This document shows positions 54,875 through 64,000 of a DNA stretch of 64,000 nt, in pieces (position 1 is the stretch's first letter; each line of letters begins with the position of its first letter). The stretch comes from Codonopsis lanceolata (taxonomy: Eukaryota > Streptophyta > Magnoliopsida > Asterales > Campanulaceae): contig CM028378.1 of assembly GCA_013146195.2 (NCBI GenBank), forward strand, positions 92,314,295 through 92,378,294, read 5' to 3'. The position numbers and the translations under genes were made by a program. The notes under the pieces were generated by a model. It saw only the letters and a list, made by a program, of their open reading frames with translations, was not told where the DNA came from and searched no databases.

Positions 54875-55735
54875 TGATAGACGTATTTTATACGTCTTTA
54901 TCGGGTACTTTTATGACTTAAAGTGAGCAATTCCACGAGGCTTTTGGCTACTGATATGTGCTTTTGGAGCTATTTTATGAGTTTCAGGGTTTTAGGTGGA
55001 TTTATGAGATTTATGAAGCTTTTAGTGAAGATTTCGAGGAAGGGGGCAAAGTGCAACAGTGAAGAAAACACAGAAGAAAGATTCTGGCCACCTTGCGGCC
55101 GCAAGGTCAAAAGACCTTGCCTTCGCAAGGTAGGCAGAAAGACAGCCTCCCAGAAAAACCCAATGCGGCCGCAAAGTCCCCAGAACCGACTTTATGGGGT
55201 TTTCGAGCTGGATTGAACCTCCTATTCCCCTACAACTCCTTGGTATAAATAAAGGACGGTAGCCAAAGCCAAAGGAGGTCCAAGAAGTAGTATTAAACAA
55301 CTTTAGCTTAGGAATTAGATTGTATTCCGTAGATTAGTTGTCGTAATTATAGTTTTGAAGATCGATCCATGTATTCATTCATTCATCTTCAAGGATGATC
55401 ATAAACATGATAATCTAGTTGGGAGGTAACTTGTATCGAGTCTATGGCTTAATATATTTTTATTCATTCATTTCTTATTGATCATGGTGTTTATCAATCC
55501 CTTTATTATCTCGCTTTGAGCAAATGAATGTAATCGCAAGTAATAAAGACCTAGAGTGATAATTGTTATCAAATGCATATGTCTTGCTCACTATCATGAT
55601 AAATTGAACCATATCGATGCAGAGTGATAAGTTATCGGGTTCTATATATGACCTAAGTGATTAGGCTATATCTATCTTTCGTTCTTTCTAGGATATAGAA
55701 TGGGCGAATTATTTGGAGATCCACATCTTTCTTAC
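54875..55735 (+). repeat. Athila 3' LTR, right end rearranged
   Basis: TGATAGACGTATTTTATACG follows the polypurine tract AAGTTTGGGG (54,861-54,870). It contains three CCTTGCGG/CCGCAAGG palindromes and a TATA box TATAAATAAA (55,244-55,253). It fades at about 55,700 into a patchwork junction with the minus-strand copia fragment; no CA end can be assigned. Confidence 0.65.
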
Positions 55736-56159
55736 TGGGCTATATCTATCTTTCGCAAACATTCCATTCTTCAAGTTCCACATCTTTCTTACTCAGCAAA
55801 CATTCCATCTTTGTGAGACACTCCTTTTGATCTTAATTTACCTTCTTTAGCAAATCATTTGTCTTTCCAAGCAATGTAACTTGAAGAGCCCTCTTTTCCC
55901 AATCCTTATGCAGCTCTTTGTAGGCTTCCTGTAGATCTGATTTTGATTCTCCACCATCTTCAGTGACAGAGGAGTTAAGACAGTAAGATTCATCCCAACT
56001 TCTGTCCAATGTAGCTTCTGATGTAGTTTCTGAAGAAGCTACATTCAGAGATACATTGGCTGAAAGACCTGCAAAATTTGATTGAAAGTTGTGAACAACA
56101 GTGAAAGTGATGAGATCTCATGGATCTTCAGCATCACTATCACTCAAGGTTGCAGAAAA

Positions 56160-57222
56160 ATTTAAGGCCTTCTTTCTTAAGGTATTTGCACATTGATTTG
56201 CATAGTGACCAAATCCTTGACACTCCCTACACTGAATGGAATCAATATTCTTTCAATTGTATGAAGGTTTTGAAGCAAAATGATTGGTAAAAGGTTTTTC
56301 TGGTGTTTGAAAGGAATTTTCCTTAGGAGTGAATTTACCAGAATCAGGCTTAAAAGTGTTTTTGGAGTTTGAAGATGGAGTTTTGTTTTGACTCTTGGCT
56401 TTCAATTTTTTTTTAAATTTAGTGGTCAAAAGAGCCATCGAATCTTCTCCAAAACCAGACTCATCAATTTCTTTTTGTAAAGCAAGCAAATCAGAAGAGA
56501 CATCAACAACAGATGGCATAGCAATATTTTTCACAAGAGGAGTAGAAAATGATGCACCTTTGCCCTTTTGCTTGATTTGATAATTTAGGTTTAATTCATA
56601 ATTTTGAAGAATACCAACCAATCTTTCAAAACCCATTTTTTTCAATATCATGTGCTTCCTCAATAGCACATATTTTCACATTAAACCTTTCAGGCAAAGT
56701 TCGCATCATCTTGCTAACAAGACGATCGTTGGTGATAGGATCACCCAAAGCAAGAGCAGAGTTAGACTTATCAAGAAGCCTACCATAATACGACATGATA
56801 TCCTCAGATTTATTCATTCTTGTGTTTTCAAATTGAGTGGTAAGCAATCTTAACTTAGAAGCACGAACACTGGCAGGTCCGTCACACAAGGTTTGAAGGG
56901 CCTCCGATACATCTTTAGCAGACTCATAATTAGCAATTACCCTAAAGGTGTTGGCATCTAAGGCTTTGTATATGGCAGACAAAGCCTTTGAATTGAAAGA
57001 GGCAGTGTTCCTATCTTCATTAGACCAATTATCAGCATCTTTGGTGATCTTAACATCACCATCATTATTTGTCATTTTTGGAGGACTCCAACCGTTTAGA
57101 GCAGTAAGCCACGCTCTTTCATCAATTGATTTGATGAAGATACGCATCTTCACTTTCCAAATAGAATAATTTGCATTAGTTAAATTTGGAGGACAGACAA
57201 CATTCTCATATTGAGAATCCAT
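56160..57222 (-). pseudogene. Gag (UBN2-type) with zinc knuckle, copia element 4
   Basis: The start ATG at 57,222 reads MDSQYENVVCPPNLTNANYS, then WKVKMRIFIKSIDERAW, WSNEDRNTASFNSKALSAIY and SYYGRLLDKSNSAL, the copia gag pattern. A frame shift near 56,640 (poly-A) moves to LQNYELNLNYQIKQKGKG, the Lys-rich linker and a zinc knuckle CRECQGFGHYANQC (56,180-56,225). A further Ser/Glu-rich, helix-like tail extends to about 55,735 with scattered stops. Confidence 0.85.
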
Positions 57223-57264
57223 CACGGCTACAACTAGAATCAACTCTTAGTGACGTCAAGAGAA

Positions 57265-57277
57265 GGCTCTGATACCA
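57265..57277 (-). promoter_or_regulatory. Primer-binding site of copia element 4
   Basis: On the minus strand TGGTATCAGAGCC, complementary to the 3' end of plant initiator Met tRNA, two bases inside the LTR end. Confidence 0.92.
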
Positions 57278-57279
57278 AT

Positions 57280-58104
57280 TGTAAGAACAATAGTAGATAG
57301 GATTCACCAAATTGCCAATGCATTTCCCAATGTAGCTTGTGAAGAAGCTATAATGGAAGGCACATTGGTCACAAAAACAATAAACAGTGGAAGACTTTTA
57401 ATTCTAAAGCAGAAAATACGCACAAACAGTTACCAAACAATCTACAAGCTTATGCTTGTAGATCTAGCCATATGGCCAAAAAGATTTCACTAAATAATAT
57501 GATTTGTTTTACAAGAATTTACGTGAAATCACCAAAACAAATACTCTCAAAAGACAACAAGTCTTGGAGAGCAAAACCCAAAGAAAAACAAGTAAAGAAA
57601 ATGTGGGAAGAAAAGAATCAGCTTCCTAGAACAGCTAGGAAGACAAACAGCTCCAACACTCCAATGTAGTTCCGAATGTTATAACATTCGGAGATGCATT
57701 CAACTTCTGCACAAACTGGAATTCTGAAACTCTCTGAATTTTCTGCTCTGCTATGATCTGTTTTCTCTCTGTATGCATGTCTCTTCAACCGCTTCCCATG
57801 TCCTCTATTTATAATGTGAAGGAGACCTACAAGAAGGAAACAAACTCCAATATGGAAAAATATTAGAATTAGTAATGAAATCAACTTCCTTATTTACTAG
57901 ATTCTCTTACCAAATAAACAAGGACTTCAAGGGACGACTTTAGGAAGGATTTTTGCACAGATTTTTTTTCCAAAATAACTCCTAAGATTTAGGACCAAGA
58001 AACCCAAAATATAATGAAGCATTTTGTTTCCTAAAATGTCTAAACTTAGAAGCCAAGAAAGGAAAAACAAAACAAAAATAGGCCATGCCTATTTTACCCT
58101 TACA
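57280..58104 (-). repeat. 5' LTR of copia element 4 (825 bp)
   Basis: Plus-strand ends TGTAAGAACAAT and CCCTTACA. A perfect 20-bp palindrome CCGAATGTTA plus its complement (57,672-57,691) lies inside, close to a TATAAATAGAGGA box on the minus strand (about 57,816-57,804). Confidence 0.85.
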
Positions 58105-58329
58105 CTCCTCCATAGAGGTAAAGTCTGACTTTTAATTCCATCCACCTACTTGCTTCTAAATTGTTCCAAGTAGACTCGGGGCTTCACCAAGCGTGATGTC
58201 TACAATCCAATCCTTTCCCCGCCACCATGAGCGAGATAAAATTAAAAATACATGTCAAAATGGCAACATTATCCATAGTCACCATGTTAACTTTATGCTT
58301 TAAACATTATCTATATATTAAGAGATTTG
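58105..58329. other. Short intergenic stretch between copia LTR and kinase remnant
   Basis: No gene seen. A repeated ACCATG/ATTATC AT-rich segment lies just before the kinase juxtamembrane sequence. Confidence 0.5.
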
Positions 58330-60302
58330 GTCTCTCTCACTCCTACACGTAGTAATGTAGATAACAAAAACTTGATGTTACTTAATTTTGGTATTAGCAG
58401 CAAAGCAACCATTAACAATACGAACACTAAAAGCATGACAGAAAATGAAAAGGTTCTTGACCTACCAATGTTCAGTTTTTCAAGCATATTTGCTGCTACT
58501 CGCAACTTCTGCACAACTAATAAGCTTGGAGAGTGTGGTTTGGGACCTGTTTACAAGGTAGGTAATTCCAATAAACAATATAAAGCTTCTAAATTCACAA
58601 ATGCGCTGAAGGTTGTGAGGCTATCAGTCAAAGAATCTCCTAAATTGTCGAATCTTTCTCAACATAAGCTAGCACGCAATTCCTATATGTTCAAGATTAA
58701 TGTTCTGATGGCCGGCTAGATGTTTATTTGCAAGGCAACCTGCTTAATGGACAGGCAGTAAGAGTCAAAAGGCTTTCAAGAATGTTTGATCAGGGACTAG
58801 AAGAGTTGAGGAACGAAACAATCCTAATTGCCAAACTCTAACATAGGAATTTCGTTAGGGTATTAGGTGGCTGCATTGAATGAGATGAAAAGATACTGAT
58901 TTATGAGTACATGCCCAACAAAAACTTGGACACTTATCTCTTTGGTTAGTGTGAACATATGCCCCATAAACCTCCTTAATATGATCATGTTATTTAATAT
59001 GTAGTTCTATACTCTGATATACTGATTTTGCTTTCTTTTGCAGACCCGAAGAAGCAAGAGTTGGATTGGAGTATGCGTGTTTAATTCCATAATTGAAGGC
59101 ATCGCCCAAGGACTTCTTTATCTCCATCACTACTCTAGAGAACAGATAGTTCATAGAGATCTAAAGGCTAGTAACATTTTCTTGGATGCTGATAAGAAAC
59201 CTAAGATATCTGATTTTGGCATGGCAAGAATATTTGGAGGAAAAGATTCGCAAGCAAATACAAACCGGATTTTTAGAACATAGTAAGGGAAATGAACTTT
59301 GGTAGATGGCATTGTGACGCAGCGAAATAATCATACAGGAACTCTTTCCACGAAAAATTCCTTGGAACAAGCCTATGACGACTTAGGATTCAAACACAAA
59401 GCAAGAAAACTCAAATTTTCATCAAAACTGCCGAAATAATGTTTAAGAGGGTATTTATATGCCCTAATAAACCAAACCCTAAAAGGAAAAGAATTAAACA
59501 AATAAGACGAAAAAGCCCAAAAACTGCAAAGGCCCGTAACAGTACTTAAACAGCGTTTTTTGGGCTAAAAACAAACTGTTCATGGGGTAAACTTGTGAGT
59601 CTTGTAGATCTCGTTGAGAGCTTCGATTTGATATGCGACGGACCCCGTAATTCATCCGAACGCGAAAGTTATGTTACGTTAAAGTTATGCAGACCGTTAA
59701 ATGATTTCTACTAGTGGCTGACGGAAACTAACGGAAAACTGTGAAACCAACCCGCCGACTCAACTTTCAGAAACTGCTGCTGGACCCCTTGAACTTCGAA
59801 CTCTTCCCAAATGCCTTGCTTAAGTACATCTCGACCACTTGTTCTACATCACATCGCTTCCTTCTCTAGCTAACCATTTTGATGACAAAATGCAGTGGTT
59901 ATATGTCCCCGGAGTATGCCATGGAAGGACGTTTCTCAGTAAAATCAGATGTCATTGCCTTTTGTGTTCTGTTACTCGAGGATTGGAGAAGCAAAAAAGA
60001 ACACTTCCTTTCATCACTTATATTGCCTCAGTCTTCTAGCTTACGTAAGTTAATGAAATTCACATACCTTTTAAATTTTTATGTTCTCTTTGTTCTTTTA
60101 CACTTAACAATATTTAATGTGAGAATACAAATTGTTCTTAAATTTAGGCATGGAAGTTGTGGAAAAACGAGAGGGTGCTCAAGCTGATAGATCCAATACT
60201 GCGAACCTCTCCCTCGTATATTGTGTTAAGATACATTCATGTTGGTCTGTTATGTGTTCAAGAAAGTCGTGCTGACAGACCCACCATGTTTGAGGTTTTG
60301 GC
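58330..60302 (+). pseudogene. Receptor-like kinase, S-locus/G-type lectin class, kinase domain remnant
   Basis: Seen in order: juxtamembrane part (KNLMLLNFGISS, LPMFSFSSIFAATRNF); Gly loop LGECGLGPVYK, where one loop Gly is Cys; after an intron (58,559-58,719), VKRLSRM, LEELRNETILIAKL; HRN, CIE, YEYMPNKNLDTYLFG; after another intron (58,946-59,041), IIEGIAQGLLYLH, IVHRDLKASNIF (catalytic loop) and SDFGMARIFGG (59,041-59,280). GYMSPEYAMEGRFSVKSDV lies at 59,893-59,960 beyond a 610-bp intron-like interval. WKLWKNERVLKLIDP and GLLCVQESRADRPTM end at 60,302. Stops interrupt KL-stop-HRN and CIE-stop-DEK. Extracellular, transmembrane and C-terminal parts are absent. Non-functional. Confidence 0.88.
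59284..59891 (+). other. Intron-like interval with inserted repeat sequence in the kinase remnant
   Basis: Sits at the usual intron position before the YGYMSPEYAM motif and ends in TGCAG. At 608 bp it is longer than the other introns here and has moderate GC in its second half (CTCGTTGAGAGCTTCG, GACGGACCCCG), unlike the AT-rich gene introns. This suggests an old insertion whose class I cannot name. Confidence 0.4.
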
Positions 60303-63300
60303 TGTAACGACCCGACCCGAATTCCAACACGAAATTCCAAGGTCGTGCCACTGGAACTAACTTAAGAAGAGGACAAGCACTTTATACACAGTAGTGCTAG
60401 TCAAACAGTCGAGCAAACTCGCTCTAAACATGAACATAACACCGCACTAAAATACGGTATTTCAAAAATCGAATCAGCGGAAGCAATATAAGAAAGAAGT
60501 CCCAAGCTATGAAGCTCGAAACCAACGACAATGAAACCAAGAGAGACATTATCTCTCAAAGGAGGAAAAACAAAACTCGCGTGCCGCAACATTGCAGACG
60601 CTAATCAAACCATCGGCACTCCAGGCCGGCGTTTCAATAAAGAACCAACCTGATATAACAATTACCCAACGGCTAAGGCATACCGAGGTCAACCAACAAC
60701 TATAAAAACTAGAATAAGGAAATTCCCCCAAAGCTACTGCGTGCCCGGGAGACAACTGAAATAAATACTAAAACCACAAACAAGGCACGACACAACACTT
60801 CGGCCCAAGAAAAAACCAATACAAATACCCAAGTATTCTACCCGACTGTAAAGTCTAAATAACTTTACAAAATGTCCATCTCACAAGAATAGCAAAGTAC
60901 ATGAAATCAATGACAATGCTAAAAAGGAACAAGACTCCACAAGCTGCTACTCGGGAAAGTCGGCTGCTACAAGCACGAACCACACGATCTAACCTCGATC
61001 TATCGACCAGCTGCGCCCTGCTACAGTCACAATCTACTCGACCTCGGTGCGCTATCGATTCTTGCAACTAAAAACAAGTACGAGATGAGTCATAATGACC
61101 CAGTACACTACTACAATATATATGCAACATAAACATAACCAGGGTGTCATTTTATATATGACAGAAAAACCCGTAAAGAGGTGTCGTATCGTTTCGATAC
61201 TCCACAAGATATCCACTCCTTCTTACTCACTAAACCGTCCAAATGAACCAGGGTGTAGTTCCCTGTTCACACACAAATCAAATGAATTAGAAAGTAGTTC
61301 CCACAAAACATCATATGCAAGTATACATATCATTATATATACAAATCAAGCTATTCACACTGTTACCACGTGTAAGGGTGCATGTTTATATATATATACT
61401 CCTATATCCGTATGTATATCTCTATATATACATATCAAATCTCACATTCAATCATCATGCATAAGTGTGTATATCTATATATATACACATCAAGTCTTTC
61501 ATATATATCTCATATACAAGTATGCATATCTCTATATATACATATCAAATCTCTCATATAACATCAGCCAATACAAACATGGTCAATAAGATCTCATGTT
61601 CAACTAACACTTTGTTGTCACATAAGTGCCCATAGGAAGCCACATAAGGGATAGAGAAGATACCAAATCACTGTCGTCATATTGCTCCTGCAATCACAAC
61701 TGTTAATCATATCGTGCCAATGATACCCGTGTTCAGGTATCAAAGTACCGAGCTCTCTTCTCGGGTTTGAGCTCTCTACTCAGGAAAATAGTACTAGCCA
61801 ATGTGCTCAATTGGTTACGACAAAGGGGGCTACTTCCCCACTGTAGCTAGCAGTGGAGGTGTGTGTGAAACTCAAATCCGGTACGGCGATACATTACAAT
61901 CACGAATCCCATAATTCGTGAAGGCAATGCATCGTCCCACCATCATCATGAAAACTCAAGTAATGCCAGCTGGACTTATATGCAATGCACAAGTAGATGT
62001 TTACTTGCTAATTCTCAAGTAGATATAATGACCTACTAAACTCATACGATTATGCACATTGTTACATAAATCACAAAACCACAATAGGAACTCATTTGAG
62101 TCTCTAAATCATAAGTTCCAAGTTTGTTCACTCTATTCAATTCAAGTCCCAAAAGCTAGTAATCTAGTCAACTGGAATATAATTGTTATAGGGTCTCACC
62201 ACGATCCTCGTAAGGTTCAATTGCTCCTTAACTCGACTCCGTTGAGTCTTTACTACAATTCCAACCAAATAGAGTTTGAACATTATATGTGTTCCAAGAC
62301 TCTTTTCTATGTTCTCGTTTGAGGCATAGCAAGGTTCTCATTCCATTTAGGAATCTTAGTTCAAGTCCCAAGTCAATTATATAAGGGAAGCCCAAGTTGA
62401 TTATTGTGAAATCAAGCTTAGTTCAATTTTGATTCATAATTCCACTTAATAGTAGAATCCAAGTTCACCACAATTCATTAAGCGTAGAGCAGATCAGTGC
62501 GAAGGCAAATACATTCAATATGCTCATAAGTCATATCATAGAAACACATAGAAGAATCAATTCTTGACAAGGTAGGAAATCATGCATTTAGTTATAATAT
62601 AAAATATACACAGTATTCCATATTCACCTATGAAATTCAACAGAGTCACAATTTAACCATCAGTCCATTAAGTACTATCCAAGACTACTCCGTTAGTCTC
62701 GGATCATGAAGCCATTTGCTAAACTCTTCCTAGAGTAGTAACTCATTCAATAAGACAAAAGTCGATGGTAGTCAAAGACTTAAGCAACACTAGAGCGGTA
62801 ATAACCCGTCAGGTCAAACCATACCGGTGAGTCTTAGATAACAACATGGTCATCCTAGTGACTTATACAAGTAGACTCCATGTATAGAGTACTAAGAAAG
62901 CCCCAATCCAAATCTTCTCATAGAATAGTCCTCAAATTCATTATTCAACAAGTAGGTGTTTTTACTCATTAAAGAATCAAGTAGGAATTCGACAAGAGCG
63001 AATTCAACTTGTCAAGTAGATACATCATTCTACAACATGCTCTCAATTGTTCATTTGCTTCACACAATCACATAAACCACATAAGAACTCGATTGAGTCT
63101 TATAATCACTCATATCAAACATGCCCTTCAATCCATCCCAAAGTCACGTAAGCTAATATATTAGTCTAACGCACTACAAACGTCGTACGGATTGAATGTG
63201 GAGTCGGTATTGTTCAATAACTCCCTAATCTCAACTCCGGTGAGTTTTACTAAAATTCAACCAAATAGAGCATTGATACTATATGCATCACATTGCCCTT

Positions 63301-64000
63301 TCCTAAGTTCTCCTTTCATTTAGAACTCGATAACTAGGCCGTTCATGATCTTAAACTAGCCTTAAACACAATCCCGAGTTTCAAACCCTAGAATCGGAGA
63401 TTTTGTTAAACCTTGAATTGAAACATAATCTTTCACGAGAGTTGTTCCTAAACTCATTATAAACAACATTCATGCTTTGCATAAAGTCAAAATCACAACT
63501 TCAATAAGAATTCATAAAATCCTACTTATATTTCTTAGGTTGAATTGGAGGATTTGTCTTCACAAAAGATGTTCATAATCATCAATAGAGCAACTATAAT
63601 GAAGGGGTCATGTCACTTTATTGAACATGAAAATCTCAGGGAATTGTCAACGTACCTTAAGCCTAAGATTAATGGAGGAAAGGAGGATTAAACCAAGGAT
63701 TGTTGTAGAGAAGATCAAGGGCTTCGATTTGGCGGTCTCGGATCGCCGATCGGACCACCGGAACTCCGGGAAATGATCTCTCAAGTTAGGGTGACCTCCA
63801 TGGACGAAAATGGTGGATGAAGCTCTGATTTTTTGGTTCTTGTTGATCAAAAATGGCTGGAAGGGCTGAAAGTCTCTTTTATACCTTCCAACAAAACCCC
63901 AATCCATGTGAAGGGGGGTTATCTTGCTTCTTATTGGCTAAGGAATGATGGCCATTGATAAGGGTTCATCCAAGGGATCAAGAGGCTTGTTCTAAGGTCA
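60303..64000. mobile_element. Long repetitive block, probably a gypsy LTR, runs off the window
   Basis: Starts TGTAACGACCCGACCCG at 60,303, directly truncating the kinase. This terminal sequence (or GGGTCGTTACA on the other strand) is common at ends of long gypsy LTRs of chromovirus type. No pol domain is present in the remaining 3.7 kb. An internal, diverged direct repeat of about 300 bp occurs at 62,050-62,330 and 63,060-63,320 (ACATAA.CACAAAACCACA..GAACTC.TTTGAGTC; CTCCG..GAGT..ACTA.AATTC.ACCAAATAGAG). Orientation is uncertain; if minus, the right part would be its 5' side. Confidence 0.5.
61375..61565 (+). repeat. TA-rich minisatellite (CTATATATACATATCAAATCT units)
   Basis: Four degenerate units of 55-65 bp built from TATATCTCTATATATACA and ATCAAATCT(C/T). 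The Tyr/Ile-rich frame across it is an artefact. Confidence 0.8.

Larger units (their letters stand above)
50265..55735 (+). mobile_element. Athila-type gypsy, 3' part
   Basis: Plus strand: integrase C-terminus (50,268-50,572), a GCGCTAGGTGGGAGGCAACCC block (about 50,610-50,631) typical of Athila-type elements after pol, a promoter-like segment, an extra ORF (51,496-52,575), about 2.3 kb of non-coding sequence with repeated polypurine-like tracts, and a 3' LTR starting at 54,875. Copia element 3 abuts it at 50,264, so the 5' part is displaced or lost in the gap region. It is oriented opposite to the Athila fragment of the segmental duplication. Confidence 0.8.
55735..58104 (-). mobile_element. 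Copia element 4: 5' LTR and gag only, minus strand
   Basis: Read on the minus strand: LTR from 58,104 to 57,280 (825 bp, TG...CA), primer-binding site TGGTATCAGAGCC (57,277-57,265), then gag to about 55,735. Protease and everything after it are missing. It lies between the Athila LTR and the receptor-kinase remnant and separates that kinase from any extracellular domain. Confidence 0.85.

Noticed and set aside
61095..61589. 164-residue ORF rich in Tyr and Ile
   Set aside because: It is generated by a TA-rich minisatellite.
63647..63907. 86-residue minus-strand frame starting MDWGFVGRY
   Set aside because: It lies in the long repetitive block; repetitive copies of such frames occur in LTR leaders, and no domain is recognisable.

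Overview
This is nuclear DNA of a flowering plant, probably a eudicot. It is AT-rich and intron-containing, and most of it is plant LTR retrotransposons (Ty1/copia and Ty3/gypsy) with MITEs, SINEs and Helitron-type remnants. The gene content is a pair of SABATH carboxyl/N-methyltransferase paralogues and a receptor-like kinase remnant. No bacterial or organellar feature was seen. I cannot name the species.

Region 1 (about 1-9,240). A SABATH methyltransferase gene (copy A, exons between 3,541 and 5,211) predicts an intact 370-residue protein. Its promoter plus exon 1 is tandemly duplicated just upstream (2,285-2,362). Downstream lies a decayed minus-strand Athila-type gypsy pol, running from integrase (5,640) to the TLRSGK leader (about 9,130). 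Region 2 (9,240-15,569). A minus-strand gene with a plant mobile domain (PMD), a purine-rich non-coding stretch and a 1.86 kb LTR fit the 3' part of a Tat-like gypsy element carrying an antisense extra ORF. Region 3 (15,570-20,774). A decayed copia element is split by a 1.76 kb solo LTR with a clean 5-bp target duplication. Region 4 (20,775-28,487). Intergenic DNA with a roughly 2.4 kb unit present twice plus a partial third copy. The unit carries remnants of a Helitron/Pif1-like helicase, and one copy was later hit by a SINE. A Stowaway-type MITE lies at 28,207-28,464.

Region 5 (28,488-39,447). This is a direct segmental duplication of region 1. SABATH copy B has all its exons, but exon 4 is interrupted by a 4.9 kb copia element (31,472-36,367) with a 5-bp target duplication, and the first LTR codon in frame is TGA. 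A 100-base N gap follows (39,449-39,548). Region 6 (39,549-50,264). A large, very decayed Sirevirus-like copia with an extra env-position region and a 1.26 kb 3' LTR. It sits beside region 7 (50,265 to about 55,735), the 3' part of an Athila-type gypsy. That part holds the integrase C-terminus, a promoter-like block, an extra ORF with six nonsense codons but no frame loss, four polypurine-like tracts and an LTR start. Region 8 (55,735-58,104) is a minus-strand copia gag with its LTR. Region 9 (58,330-60,302) is the kinase-domain remnant of an S-locus-type receptor kinase, cut at 60,303 by a long repetitive block, probably an LTR, that runs off the window.

Taken together, the window records a methyltransferase gene duplicated as a block of at least 7 kb. 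The two copies then diverged by insertions: a SINE and an exon-1 duplication in or near A, and a composite SINE and a gene-breaking copia in B. The shared MITE in intron 2 and the shared gypsy junction 3' of the gene predate the duplication. The clearest items to follow up are the twin first exon/promoter of copy A, the active-site Trp-to-Tyr change shared by both paralogues, the multi-B-box SINE, and the palindrome array upstream of two TATA boxes in the Athila fragment.
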